Shown piece by piece: positions 32,771 through 45,466 of a DNA stretch of 64,000 nucleotides. The DNA comes from Ophiosphaerella korrae (taxonomy: Eukaryota > Ascomycota > Dothideomycetes > Pleosporales > Phaeosphaeriaceae): assembly GCA_028456385.1 (NCBI GenBank), contig JALNQF010000019.1, positions 248,001 to 312,000 of the forward strand, read 5' to 3'. The notes beneath the pieces are model-generated. The model ran no database searches, was not told where the DNA came from, and worked only from the letters and a program-made list of their open reading frames with translations. A program made the position numbers and the translations under genes. How positions within the stretch are numbered: the first letter of the stretch is position 1; the number at the start of each line of letters is the position of its first letter.

Positions 32771-35008
32771 ATGCCCAAGGAACAGAAGAAGCGCGGCCGC
32801 CGCGAGGAGCAGAAGAAGAAGAAGCGCAAGCGCGACCTCGATGAGGCTGGCCTGGACACCAAACGGGCCAAAAAGGACGACGCTACCGACGATGGCGAGC
32901 ACGGTGGTGAGGCGTGGCAGCAGGAGGAAGCTGTCGACGTCACCCGCCCAGGCGAGATGACTTACTATGGGATGCTGGACGACGACGAGCAGGAGTACTT
33001 CAAGCGCGCGGATGAGATGCTCGAGCTGAACCAGTTCGACAACCCAGAGGCCCGCACTCTATTTCTCGACAGCGTCTACAAAGAGGCCAGCGGCAAGGAA
33101 CTCAAGATTGCCAACAGCCAGTCGTGCTCGCGCCTGCTGGAGCGGCTGATCCTTCTTTCCTCGCCAGACCAGCTGAAGAGCCTGTTCCAGAAGTTCAATG
33201 GCCAGTAAGTGTTTCTATTGCGCCTTCTGCGCGTCCTCGTGCTGACCCGTCGCAGCTTCCTCAACCTCGTCCAACACCGATTCGCCTCCCACTGCTGCGA
33301 GGCCCTCTTCATCCAAGCTGCGCCCGTCGTCACGCTCGAGCTTGCAGACCCCAAGCTGCTGCAAACGCTACCGTCGTCAGATCCAAATGCAATCGTCGTG
33401 TCCATGGAGAGCTTGTTCATCTACACCCTGACCGAGCTCGAAGAACACCTTGGCTTCCTCATGACAGACCGCTTTGCATCACACGTGCTACGAGTGCTAC
33501 TGGTCGTACTATCCGGAGCGCCCCTGGAAAAGGAGAGCAAAAATAAGTCGGTCCTGCAGAGCAAGCGCAAAGAGAAGATTGGCGTTGCAGGAACCGACAG
33601 AGGCCAAGACCGGCTACTGGAGAAGCGAACAGTGCCACAGTCCTTCTTGGAAGCCCTGGAGAAAACCATCAATTCCAGTGCCTCAACACTCGACTCGCAA
33701 AATCTGCGCCTGCTCGCTACACATCCACTTGGTAACCCCACCTTACAACTTCTTCTCAAACTCGAACTTGCCCATTTTGGAAAGTCACGAGCAAAGGATG
33801 AGAACTCGATCATCCACAAACTGCTACCAGATAGTCCCATCGCTGAAGGCACAGAGAGCGCATCCTTCATCAATGGCCTTGTATATGACCCCATCGGCTC
33901 TCGGCTTCTGGAAACCATCATCGAGAGCGCCCCCGGCAAGTTGTTCAAGTCAATATACGCAGACTTCTTCAAAGAGCGAATGGGCAGTTTGTCGCGTAAT
34001 GAGATTGCGAGCTACGTAGCTAGCAAGATCTTGGAAAGGCTCGGCAAGGATGACCTTGACGAAGCCATGCGACAGATTGTGGATCAGATTCCAAGTTTGG
34101 TTGAGCGCAATCGGACAGCCATTGTGAAAACATTAATCGAACGCTGCACTGCCCGAGGTGTTGATACATCTCCAGCCAAGGCGCAATTAGAACTTGCTTA
34201 TAGCGGCGCAAATGGCTTCGAGGTTACGCGCATCCTCAGGATGAGTGAGGGCCCGTCTAATGAAGGCAAGCCAAATGGCAAGAACGATCACTCTCCAGAG
34301 AAGGTACACGGATCGCTGCTGGCACAGACCATGATGGCAGCCGATGGGCCTCTGGGTGATCTCGTTTTTGACTCGCTTGCGAAGCTTTCTCCAGAACTTT
34401 CAGTGCAGCTTGCTCGTGACCCCACTGCATCACGAACTCTTCAAGCAGCACTGACAGCCAAGCATGCCTCAGTCATATTTCGCCGAAAAATGATACAACA
34501 ATTTTACGGCCGCGTCGGTGAACTAGCCCTCGATCCAGCTGCTTCTCGTGTCATCGACGCTATCTGGGATGGAACTCACGGTCTTGCCTTCATTCGCGAA
34601 CGCATCGCCGAAGAACTAGCCGAGAACGAGAACTCACTACGAGAATCGTTCGTCGGCCGTGCGGTCTGGAGAAACTGGCAAATGGACTTATACAAGCGCA
34701 AGCGAGGCGACTGGGTCAAGCGATCACGATACACTGCCGGCAACGATGGATTCCAGTCGTTCCCGGAAAGCAACGGTAACCCATCAGTGACCCTTCCAAA
34801 TCATAACCACAATCAAAAAGCCGGCAAGCATCTCAGCGCCATCGAAGTTGCGCGGCAAAGACATGCAGCCAAGGCCGCCGAAGCCAAGAAAAAGCAGGCA
34901 CAAGAGGACAAGCAGAGCAAGAGAGGGCGGAATGAAAATCACATGGGGGGCAGCAGTAGTGCTAGTAGTACCAAGGGCAAGGAAAAAGCAAGTGTGGTTG
35001 TGCAATAA
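32771..35008 (+). CDS. nop9: Nop9, Pumilio-type nucleolar protein
   Basis: Nucleolar RNA-binding protein required for 18S rRNA maturation and small-subunit assembly. 728 aa; exons 32771-33204 and 33256-35008 with a 51-nt intron (GTAAGT...GCAG). A strongly basic start (PKEQKKRGRREEQKKKKRKR) should send it to the nucleolus. Pumilio-like repeats run through most of the protein, for example [20 protein letters not shown] across the junction and LMTDRFASHVLRVLL after it. The C-terminus is again basic (EAKKKQAQEDKQSKRGR). Length and layout match fungal Nop9. Confidence 0.9.
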
Positions 35009-35595
35009 CGGGCACGTATTGCGTGTAGTTTCTTTCCACAAAAGGCATGGCAACAGGCGTTTCACTGGGATATGGACACGATTAGGACTGGAAATTTGTT
35101 CTCTTTTCATTCGTCGTGCAAACGCTGCAAGTATTCACACGAATGTGTTCATTCAGCGATGTAACGGGGTTGAATGGACTTTTTGTTGATGAATTTTCGG
35201 CTTTCAAGCAGAAGGACGTTGACAGACCCAATTAAATAGGCAAGATGAATATTCCCTAAATCCTCGAGCATGCATTAAGTGATTTAGATACGTGTTGGCA
35301 ATAGCTTCATTCAATACAGAACGCGTCAGCCAGAGCTCGTATTATCGTTAGGCAAATCATGTGAATCTTTTGTTGGTAAATCTAGCTCCTATAGTGGGAA
35401 AAAAAAATCGTTGGTGGCTAATTATCCTAGAGGGATATGGCACCATGATGACTACGTGACCCCCAATTTCAAGTATGATGCTCATTGGTCGTCGTGGACT
35501 ACATAAATACTCAATGACTGCACCCTAGTTTGCTGATTCCGCCCTGATCTACCATTTTCTTTGGCTTGAAATTCTTCGAGAAGCGCAATCCAAAC
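35009..35595. other. Intergenic, Nop9 to decarboxylase
   Basis: AT-rich, with a short poly-A run at about 35400. No coding region supported; the 3' part is the promoter of the decarboxylase gene. Confidence 0.45.
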
Positions 35596-37371
35596 ATGTC
35601 CGCCACCAACGGTAATGGCAACCATGAGGAGCCCCTCAATCGTGCAGACGAAGCCAACGACGTAAGTGCATACCTACAGCGCTCGGAATTGTTATTATGA
35701 CAATTCCGAATGAACGGAATTACCCCCACGTTCTAAAATCAACGCCCAAAAACATTATTTCATGAGACTTGAGTTTATTGACGAGAATTCTAGCTTCTCA
35801 CAACTATCCGAGATCTCATAGTCCCCTTCATTGCAGCTGCCGATGAAGATGCCAAAACAAAGCATACAGGCCATGGCTTGAGGGTCGAGGGCGGAGCTCC
35901 GAGGACCACACTTGTCGAGCACCACCCACCGAAGAAGCTAGAAAGCATTCTACAGAAAGATTTGGAGATTCAAGGCGATGCTGGTGGAAAAGAAGGGCTA
36001 GTGGAACTTGTGCAGACGATTCTAAAGTACAGCGTGAACACATGGGACCAGGGGTTTCTAGATAAGCTATACGGAAGCCCTAATGCAGTGCGTATCCTCC
36101 AAAGAACCCATTCAGATAAACACATGACTAACATATCTTCAGATTGGTCTTGTCAGCGAACTCCTCCTCGCAGCTCTAAACACAAACGTACCCCCCCCCC
36201 CCCAGCCTCCCACTCACTGCCCCCAAACTGACAATACTAGGCCCACGTCTACCAAGTCTCCCCTGTCCTAACCCTGATTGAAAAACATACAACAAAATAC
36301 CTCGCCTCTCTCTTCGGCCTGCCCTCCACATCCGGCGGCGTTTCTCAACCCGGCGGCTCAACCTCCAACGCAACCGCGCTCGTCATCGCCCGCAACACCC
36401 TCTACCCCGACACAAAAACCACCGGCAACGGCACCCACAACTTCAAGATCTTCACTAGCGCCCACGGTCACTACTCGCTCGAAAAAGCAGCCAACCTCCA
36501 CGGCCTCGGCACCCAAAGCGTCGTCTCCGTCCCCGTCGACGCCGCCGGCCAAATCATCCCCGAAGATTTCTCCCGCCTAGTAAAAGAAAGCATCGCCCGC
36601 GGCGAAACACCCTTCTTCCTCAACGCCACAGCCGGCACCACGGTCCTCGGCTCCTTCGACCCCTTCACCCCACTCGCACACATCTGCCGCCAACACAACA
36701 TCTGGCTGCACATCGACGGGTCCTGGGGCGGCTCCGTGGCCTTTTCGCCAGCGCACGCGTCGTCCCGGCTTGCGGGCGCGCGCCTCGCTAACAGCATCAC
36801 GGTCAACCCGCACAAGATGCTCGGCGTGCCCCTGACGTGCAGCTTCCTGCTAGGCGCCGACATGGCGCTGTTCCACGCTGCGCTGACGCTGCCGGCTGGA
36901 TACCTGTTTCATAGCGCGGCGAGCACGTTCGCGGACGTGTACGATTTGGCGGATTTGACGCCGCAGTGTGGGCGGCGGGCGGACAGCATGAAGTTCTTCG
37001 TTGCGCTGCGGTACTATGGCGCGGAACACTTTGGCGCGCTGGTGCGGCGGGGGTTCGAGGGCGCAGAGTATTTATCGCGGGGGTTACAGGCGAGTGGGCG
37101 GTTTGTGGTGATTAGTCCGGAGCCATTACCGTGTTTGCAGGTGTGTTTTTATTATGTGGGAGAGGGGGTGTTGGGTGGGGATGTGGAGAGGAATAGTAGG
37201 GTGACGGTGGAGATTGCGCAGAGGTTGGTTGGGCGGGGATTTATGATTGATTATGCGCCTGGGGAGAAAGGGAAGTTCTTTAGGGTGGTTGTGAATGGCG
37301 GGACGAGGAAGAGTACGCTTGATGGTCTGATCAAGGCGCTCGAGGAGTCGGCGACAGAGCTAGGATATTGA
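35596..37371 (+). CDS. PLP-dependent group II decarboxylase (GAD/CSAD-like)
   Basis: Pyridoxal-phosphate decarboxylase of the group II family, 511 aa. Exons 35596-35661, 35794-36087, 36143-36187 (45 nt) and 36241-37371. The active-site lysine is about residue 327 in SITVNPHKMLGVP. Other family marks are SQPGGSTSNATALVIAR near the phosphate site, the HGHYSLEKAA segment, the TAGTTVLGSFDP block and the WLHIDGSWGG Asp-containing block. Sequence style is nearest to glutamate or cysteine-sulfinate decarboxylases rather than aromatic ones, judged by eye. The substrate could be glutamate, cysteine sulfinate, aspartate or diaminobutyrate. Cytosolic: no targeting signal seen. Intron 3 has a C15-like run after its donor. 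Confidence 0.86.
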
Positions 37372-37638
37372 GCTGTATCGTTCTTGGGAGGCTTTGTTAT
37401 TCGTGTCAAACATAGAAAATAAAGTGTCATATCATACATTCGTTTATTGAAATTGGGTATCTATACTACATGGTGCATGTTCTCATGATCCAGAATGGCG
37501 CCAAGAATGCCTCCTGCACACTTACATAGGTCTTGCCTATTGGTGCTTATGATGGTGTTAGAAAGACGACGTGCAGCACCATTTGCACTCGTTTAAATCC
37601 TCCAACATAGCATATTTGTTCCATAATGCACTTGCCAA

Positions 37639-39035
37639 CTACTGGATAATACCCCAAAAGCGCTCAGCATTGAACGATGAGGCCCAGTCTGACTTCCAGG
37701 TAGAGTCGAAAGCGTGGTGGAGGAACATGTCTGAACTAAATTGGCTGCGAATAGAGTCGAGTGCGGCGCTCTGGTTCTGTTTGGAAGGAACGGCTTCACC
37801 GTTGGCATTACCTTGGTGAGGCCAGCCGGACTCGGTAACGACGACACGCTTGTTGTTGCAGGCCCGCTTAACCATTTCGACCTGGGACTTGACAAATTTC
37901 CCAGCGTCCTTGGCCTGGGTACTGGAGTCGAAAAATGCATGGCAGTTGACCATAACCACGTCGGAAGCTTCGCAGATGGAGGGGTTGTCGATAGTGGCAG
38001 GGACGGTCTCGACGGCGCCGACAGGGCCATTGTAACCAAGGCTTCGAAGCTGTTTGCGGGCAGCTGTGATGGCATCTACCACGGTAGATGCAGTCATGTC
38101 GCGATCATTGACTCGCTCATTTTCGACAGAGAAGAGTGAAATAATGCTCCAATCGCCCTTGGCATACGTATCGATAGCGGTCTTGAGGGTCTTGACAACC
38201 TCTTCCACAGATTCACCGTTTCCTCTGGTACTGAGGAACACACCAGCCATGAGCTTCTGCTTATGCTTGATGACATTTTCAACAGCGCGCGGGACGATGT
38301 TACAGCCCTGGCCATAGATGCGAACAACTTTATAGCTCGACATCTTATTGAAGTCGCTCTCAATTTCCTCTTTGGTCTTGCAATCTGAGTTACTTGAAGT
38401 ACCTTTGAAGGGGTCGTATGTTACTCCCATGCCAAGGGTGCCTCCAGACTCTTCTTTTTCTATAGGAACAACTGGCGCTGCGGGTGATGCGGCTGGAGGT
38501 GGTGGGGCCGGCTGCTCAGAAGTCGGCGCAGGCGCTGGAGCAGTGGTAGAAACCTTAGTAATTTCAGATGTTGGGGATGGAGGTGCGGGTGCCACTTCAG
38601 CTGGAGTGCTGGGCTTGATGTCGATAGAAGGCTTGCTGCTCGACGCGGGAAGGTCGAATGAGGGCAGCAGAGAAGACACTGGCGCAACAGATGGAACAGG
38701 CGCAACGGGCGAAGACGAGGCCGACGAAGAAGTTGGCTCGACTACAAGCGGAGCAACTACGGAAGTCGTAGAGACAACCGCACTTGAAAGAGTGCTCGCA
38801 GCCTTTGCCTCAGTCGAAGTTAGGTAAGGCGTGCCCGTCTCATCAACATAGACTATGACATTGGCGACAGTCTCTGTTACATAGACGATCTCGGTCACAA
38901 TAGCGCGCCTGTCCACTTTAAGAGTCAGTGAATGGTTCAGTCTACCATGAGACTTGACTTACAGAGAGGTCGGCCACTGACAGTTCCCATAAGCATACCC
39001 GCTACAAGGGCGCCCGTCAGGATAACACTTTTCAT
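37639..39035 (-). CDS. Secreted GH17 glucan endo-1,3-beta-glucosidase
   Basis: Cell-wall glucanase or glucanosyltransferase of glycoside hydrolase family 17 (Scw-type), 449 aa. Exon 1 (39035-38963) encodes a signal peptide of about 20 residues (ILTGALVAGMLMGTVSG); exon 2 is 38915-37639, after a 47-nt intron. A long S/T/P/A-rich region at about residues 60-150, probably O-glycosylated, leads into the catalytic barrel (GMGVTYDPF...VVRIYGQGCN). The nucleophile Glu lies in VVVTESGWPHQG; the acid/base is probably the Glu of SVENERVN. No GPI signal at the C-terminus, which ends in FWGIIQ. The first exon is invisible to a single-frame search. Confidence 0.87.
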
Positions 39036-41542
39036 GTTGAGGATGTAGCGAACGGTATATACTGTTGTTTTGCAAGCGGGGTGCTACTATACGGTGATAG
39101 TTGCGGGGATGGGGTAGAACAGAGTTGGGCTGAGAAAAGGGTGGGCAAGCAATGAATGACAGACTGCCTGCAGCGAAAAGAAGATGAGTCGGACTGGCCG
39201 AATAGAGAAGTGTCGAGCTGTAGGGACTGTTTGGGAGTTGTAGGATAGAGAGCGTGCCTGCAAGGGATGTCGGGCGCTCTATTTGTGTATTTGAAGAGCG
39301 TGCCTGCCGCCAGAGAAACGCTTCTAGCGCCTTGGCGTCTACGCCGGGGGCAGCCGCAACGACACGATAAAGAATGTGTTGTTGAAGTATCGAGTTTGTG
39401 TGTTGCCAACGGCTTTATTAAGGCAGATGTGGGGTGAAACACGAACCTGGGTGGTAAAATGAGGACGCAGGTACTGAAACACGAAATGCGCTAGGCACAC
39501 CTTCAATGTAATGAGATGACAGAACTTTGCAGTGACCGCAAAGACAGATCTGGAAACCGTTCACAAGAGCATGTGGAGAACCGCTGCAAACGCCTGGGTA
39601 ACCTGCATCCAATGAACCGCCAGCCATTAGATAAACGCGGCCTGCCAATGCCACGATACCAGTCATTTGCTGTGACAAACGAGCTCGCCGAACTCCGAAA
39701 CATACCAGAAAGAACACGAGTGAATATATTAAGTAGTGACACGTTACTGCCTGGATGAACTGATCCGCTGTGATACGAACGCAAGTGTCTTCGACATGCG
39801 AAATTGCATCAAGGTAGAAGAAGAATTGTCCTCATTTCTCATTATTGAATGGAGGCCGACGAGGAGCATAAGAGGTAGAGTGTGAAATGAAGATAAAAGG
39901 AAAAGAGACAGCATACTATGAACAGAAAATGTGACTGTAGAAATGATAAAAAAACGGTTTATACCTACTTCACCAACCTCATACTTTTGTGTACCTATAG
40001 CACGTGTCATATATCCTACGATTGAGGAAATGACAGCCAGAGAGTAGGACAACCGTGTCAGGCGAGCGAACGGTTTGGATGACTGCACAAATACACGGAT
40101 GACGCTCTTATCGCAACAAATGGGCATAAAGCCCTGGCTAGGTCAGATGATGATTTGAAAGCACCTTTAGACAAAATCTCGACAGTCAGTTGATGAAAGA
40201 ACTTGAGTTTCCGGGCGAATGTAGATGGGATGAAGTTGCAAGCGCGTGCGAAAAAGGAGATACACACAAGTCGAAAGCAGGGCACGTGCACACCAATCAT
40301 CGCTGCCAACTTGCATCCTATCTAGGTATCTTCGTCCACACACTCAGCCTTGCCATTTTGCAGGTAGTGTAAAGAGGCGAAATCCGAAGATTGGTGACCA
40401 GAAATACCCTCTATCTGGGAGCTAGTGTGCGTTTATGAGACCATGCATATTTAGCTTTGCCTAGAAAAGTTGAGAAGTTACATCGTGAGAAAGCAAAGGT
40501 ATACAGCAGTAGTTTGACTAGAAATGCACCCGTGGGCTGAACTAGTAAACGAAGAGACTTGTGTACTGCTTAATGACAAGAGAGGTCTAGAGATATGATT
40601 ACTATTGTGAAGGAGCAGAAGGACAGACGCAGGCTCCAGCAAGCTCATGCGTGGCGTCGTGGTGAAGACCCCGCCATCCCGCCTTGTCTAGTGCATGACA
40701 CTCGCTTCGTCAATTTCGAGCTTCTACTTCAAGCATCTTTGTTTCCTGTGCGTACTTACAGTTCTCGTACTAGAAATAGAGTCTCTTGATATTACTCCTT
40801 TTTGCCCAAGCACTGTAGCTATTAGAATTAAGGTATATAGGATACAGCACATCTTGGTTCCAGTATCACATCTACAGCACGAAGTACCACACAGTCCACA
40901 ACCCTCTCCGAGACCGCTCAGACCAGAGTGCACGGCCACTCCTTTCACAAAATCTGCACAAACCCTTACGCAAGGACCATCGCTCGTTAGCGCCGCGGGC
41001 AAATGAGCACATCATTTACGCTGGGTAAAAAGGCCACACCTAGTAGATCACCATTTTGATCGTCTATATAAACCAAATATTTTACGAATATCATTGTGCA
41101 GTGCGAGGATTTGCACGAACTCATTTCTTGCCTTTTACCAGAAGTGACCGCGAGTCCCGCACAACACTGCACTTACTCAATCTTTGGAACAAAAAAAAAA
41201 CTTGGAGTCAATCCATACTTTTTGCTAATTTTGGTATCATTTTGTATAATTTGGTAGGGAGGAGACGAGTATAATGCGGGTGGTGCGAGATTTTTGCGAG
41301 CACGGGTGAATGAGATATGCGGGTTTGAAGTTTGTGCTTTTTGACGTGAGGAGGATGAAGGCGGGTACAAATGTCGCAAACATCACGCTTCATATTTAAT
41401 TGCGCGGATCCTTACTTTCAGTATTTTCATCCGGGTGGCTTCGTCTCACGTCTTGAGAAAGGGCAGATATCAATGTCCAAGGGAGCAATCCAACAACATT
41501 AAACTACGCTAGCACTTACGAGAAACATTACTTGCTACCAAA
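39036..41542. other. 2.5-kb intergenic region
   Basis: A long stretch without a gene that I can support. One hydrophobic frame on the minus strand (39744-40127) and several short plus-strand frames have no known motif. No repeat or tRNA seen. Confidence 0.4.
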
Positions 41543-43598
41543 TCAACACTTCATCTTAATCCCCCTACGCTTCTCATTCTCCCTCCACTCAAACATAAAC
41601 TGCGCGCCAGTAAACAGCGCAAAGCACGCAGTCCAAAAGAACATCTGGCCCTCCCACGTCCTTAATATACTCTTGACCAGCCCATCAAGCCCGTCCAGAC
41701 CCAACGCAAACCCCACCAGATTCGCCGTCATGAGCATCAAGATCTCGCCCACCGCCCCAATACCACACAGCCAGCGATACACATCCGGCCGATCCCGCCA
41801 CTTCCGCGCGGGAAAAAGATACGAGGCAAGAATCTCGGGCAGCACAAAGAGCGTGACAAGCCAACCCCACATCAACAGCCTAAGCTGGATGTCGTGCCAA
41901 ATGGCAATAAACGTAAACACAACCAGGTAATTGAACACGGCGCGTGCCTTGCCCCACACACCGGGCAGTGCACTGCCGCCCAGCGGGATGTACAAGTAGC
42001 GCAGACTCCACTTGTTGAAGCTACGGTGCCAGCCGCGCCAGAAGTGCATGACGGAGTAGTTGTTGCTCATGCAGCGCACCATGTTCTCTGGGGCATCGAT
42101 GCCATCCAGGAGCGCCCAGAGGCGGAAAAAGCGCCAGGGGATGAGCAGCTTGAGCCAGATGTGCTTGAGGTTGAAGAAGCCGAGCATGCTGAGTTGCGCG
42201 GGCGAGTAGGTGGACCAGTCTGGTTTGGCGTGAAAAATGGCCACCATGTACATGTAGTGGATCATGATTTCCATGGTGGCGAGGATGACGAGGAAGCGGA
42301 TTGCGTACATGGTTGTGCGTTTTGAGGTGATGGTTGCGGGGCGGTGGCGCTGTTGCGAGATCCAATCGTTGAAGGTTACGACGGGGCCGGCGAGGTAGAG
42401 GGGGGAGTACATGGTGTAGGCGAAGTAGTTGCGGAATTTAAAGTCGGTGGGCTTTGCGGGGATAGTGACACGGTCGCGCTCAGAGAGGTTGGAGGGGTCG
42501 AGTTGTTTCTTCTTGAGGTTATTAGCTTGACGATGGGGATGTGGGGGAGCGCTGTACCTCGAGCAAGTTGCTGCCCCGAGACGTGAGGCTCCAGTAATAG
42601 TCAAGATTGAAACTGGCGAGGCGAAGGATGGTGAATTTGAAAAGGACTTCCCATCGAGACATAAGGCCGCCGTAATTGTCAAGGGTGTGGCCGACGTTTC
42701 TTGCTGGCCGACTCTTTTCGTCGATAGACGCAGGGAGGAACATGGCAAAAATATTGCCGTACGAGTAGCCTCTGGTAAATTCATTGGCAAATAAAGTACC
42801 AACAGCGAATACCCATGTAGCTGCTGGTACGTACGGCTTTGGCATCTTAGTCGCAATACAGTAGTTGGCGTAGAGGATTGCTAGAATCTTGAAGGTCGAA
42901 AAGCCATGTAGAGCCGCAAGAAAAATGCTACCGAATATGACATCAAAAGAGACACGTTGGTGGAGACGAGCATCTGCTGCAGCTGAGGGAGGCAAACCCA
43001 TAGTGAGTCCCCCGCTACCTGCTGAGGGCTGGATTTGGGTGTACATGCCGGCTCCCCAGAAGGTGTCATAGGCTTTGCGAAGTAGTGGATGGAGCAACAT
43101 GATGACGAGGAGAGCCGGTATATTCTGTCTGAACCCAGAATACTGAGCATCTGTGTTGTCCTGCAATTGTCAGTATGGAGAACAAGGTGGCTGTTGAGAT
43201 CACATACAACTTTACGTCCTGGTATCCAACCGTCATCAAGCAAATGCGAAAATGTAGGATAGCTTGGATGAGATGCTTCTCTAATTAGTGTGTAATCAAT
43301 ATCATTTCTTCGAGACGAACTGACACTTGGATACATCGAGCACCAATTTGAACATGATGAAAATGGAGGCAGAAATGGACACGTAGTAGACATAGAATTC
43401 TGGCGTGTTCCATCTTGACGGCTGGACGTCGTCTGCCACATTTTTACTTTTAATTCGCCCATCTTGAGATGACAAGGAGCCTGTCCGGTCGAGCTCGGCC
43501 TCTTTGAGAGCTTCTTTTGGGGGAGCGGTAGCTGGTACGATGAAGCGAGTGTCGAGGGTGTCGAGCGAATATAGCTGACGGAAGAATTGGAGAGCCAT
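41543..43598 (-). CDS. gup1: GUP1-like MBOAT O-acyltransferase
   Basis: Multi-pass ER membrane O-acyltransferase of the MBOAT family, homologous to yeast Gup1, which remodels GPI anchors by adding a very long acyl chain and was first named for glycerol uptake. 638 aa; exons 43598-43327, 43280-43208, 43160-42558 and 42511-41543. Many membrane segments. Family landmarks include LHPLLRKAYD, FKFRNYFAYTMYSPLYLAGP, MSNNYSVMHFWRGWHRSFNKW with its conserved His, and FIAIWHDI with the second conserved His. The third intron could end three bases later (AAG repeated), which would drop one Lys. All joins keep frame. It starts 273 bp from the divergent ARP4 gene. Confidence 0.9.
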
Positions 43599-43871
43599 TT
43601 TGGTTCCTATACTATCTCTTCATATTCTGGGCTCAATAATCCAAGCTGAGGCGGGGTGGCTACTCTGCTTGTACGGTGGTGGAGTGAGGTATGAGAATGA
43701 GGTCAATGTCGTTTCGCGATGCGACAGCTTCCCTCCAACACCGACCGCCGCCGCCGCCGCCACGCCAGCAGACCCTGACGCCGCTCGCAACTCTAGGACG
43801 ACGCGTCAATTGATCGACTAAATTCCACTGAAGCCACTGAACCGCCTTGCGCACTGTGATAATTGCGCGCG
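43599..43871. promoter_or_regulatory. Divergent promoter region, GUP1 / ARP4
   Basis: 273 bp separate the two start codons. A CCGCCGCCGCC-rich patch lies at about 43745-43760. Both promoters must fit here. Confidence 0.4.
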
Positions 43872-45324
43872 ATGAACATTCCCAACTCGTCGACTGCACC
43901 AGCTGCAGGCGAGTATGCTGGAGGTAGACACAGCCCTACGAAGCTTGCCGTCGTGCCCACGTTGACCTTGATTGATAGATGAGGTGTCTGCGATTGTGCT
44001 GGACCCCGGTTACTCGACCACCCGAGCTGGATTCGCGGGCGAGGATGTCCCCAAGTCTGTCTGCCCTTCCTTTTATGGCCAGTCTGAATCGGGCTCGCGC
44101 TCGTTCGGCGAGAACGCTTTACACAACCCAGATGGCGGCCTCGAAATCAAGACCTACTGGGGCGCAGATGGCATAGTCGAGGATTGGGACACGGCCACCA
44201 AGCTCTGGGAGTATGCCATCACCAGCAGACTGACGGGCATAAAGCCCACGGACCCGGCGAAAAATGGGCTCAACGACGACACTGCAGAGAACGGCGAAAG
44301 TATGGAAATGGATATCGATGCGCTAGACAACCAGGAGAAGCCCCTGGAGGAGTCCCCGCTGCTCGTCACAGAACCGGGCTGGAACAGCGCAAAGGCACGA
44401 GAAAAGTACATTGAGATCGCAATGGAGGACTGGGGCGCGCCCGCCTTCTTCCTGCAAAAGACGGGCGTCCTGGCTGCCTTTGCATCCGGCAAGGCATCTG
44501 GCATCATCATCGACGTCGGCGCCTCGCACACATCCGTCACCCCCGTCCTCGACGGCATGGTCCTCCGCAAAGGCGTACAAAAGTCGCCCCTAGCAGGAAA
44601 CTTCGTCACCAACCAAATCCGGCACGTCTTCAAGCAATCCACGCCCGAAATCCCCTTAATCCCCCATTACCTCGTGACGTCCAAGACGCCCGTCGACGCC
44701 GGCGTCCCCGCCCAAGCCACATACAAGACCTTTGCCACCCCCCCACCCGCCTCCTTCCGCCTCTACGAAGAAGAGCGCGTGCTCACCGAGTTCAAAGAGT
44801 CTGTCGTCGAAGTCTGGCCCGGCCCTGGCCGCTTCACCAACGGCACCAACGAAGAAATCGCCAAAAACACGCCCGGTCGCCCCTTTGAAATGCCCGACGG
44901 CTGGAACCAGGTCTTCACCGCCGACCGCTTTCGCCCGGCAGAGCCCCTCTTCGACGCCGCGGCCGCACTCACCTCAGATGCGTCGCCCCGCCCCAAGGAC
45001 GAACACACGATCCCGCGCCTTGTCCAGGCCGCCGTCCAACAAGTCGATGCCGACCAGCGGCCCTTGCTGCTCAGCAACATTGTTGTAACCGGCGGATCCA
45101 CGCTGCTGTACAAGTTCAACGACCGCCTCAACTACGAGATCAATAATATTTATCCGAGTACGCGGAACAAGCTTATTGCGCCGGGCAGTGTGGTGGAGCG
45201 CAAGTATGCGGCGTGGATTGGCGGCAGCATTTTGGCGAGTTTGGGCAGTTTTCATCAGTTGTGGGTTAGTAAGAAGGAGTATGAGGAGCATGGGGCGGGG
45301 ATTGTGGAGAAGAGGTGTCGGTAG
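43872..45324 (+). CDS. arp4: Actin-related protein 4
   Basis: Nuclear actin-related protein, subunit of NuA4 and of the INO80 and SWR1 remodelers. 465 aa; exons 43872-43923 and 43979-45324 with a 55-nt intron (GTAGAC...GATAG). The junction creates the family start [28 protein letters not shown], of which only part lies in each exon. The actin fold continues with GASHTSVTPVLDG (phosphate-loop region) and VVTGGSTLLYKFNDRL. An acidic insert at about residues 115-140 (ENGESMEMDIDALDNQEKP) is typical of Arp4. It converges with the proteasome gene, 142 bp away. Confidence 0.92.
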
Positions 45325-45466
45325 AGGGGGGCGAGTATGGGTGTGGCTAGACATGGACTTGGGGGGTTACGAGATAATGCATCAAGTGGTCGTAATCATG
45401 GCTTTCTATCTATGGCTTCGTGGCGACCCGCCGTGGGTTATGTTACATGTCTTCATGGCCGCGCAT

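Noticed and set aside
39744..40127. 127-aa hydrophobic minus-strand frame
   Set aside because: AT-rich chance frame; hydrophobicity alone is not evidence and no family motif is visible.
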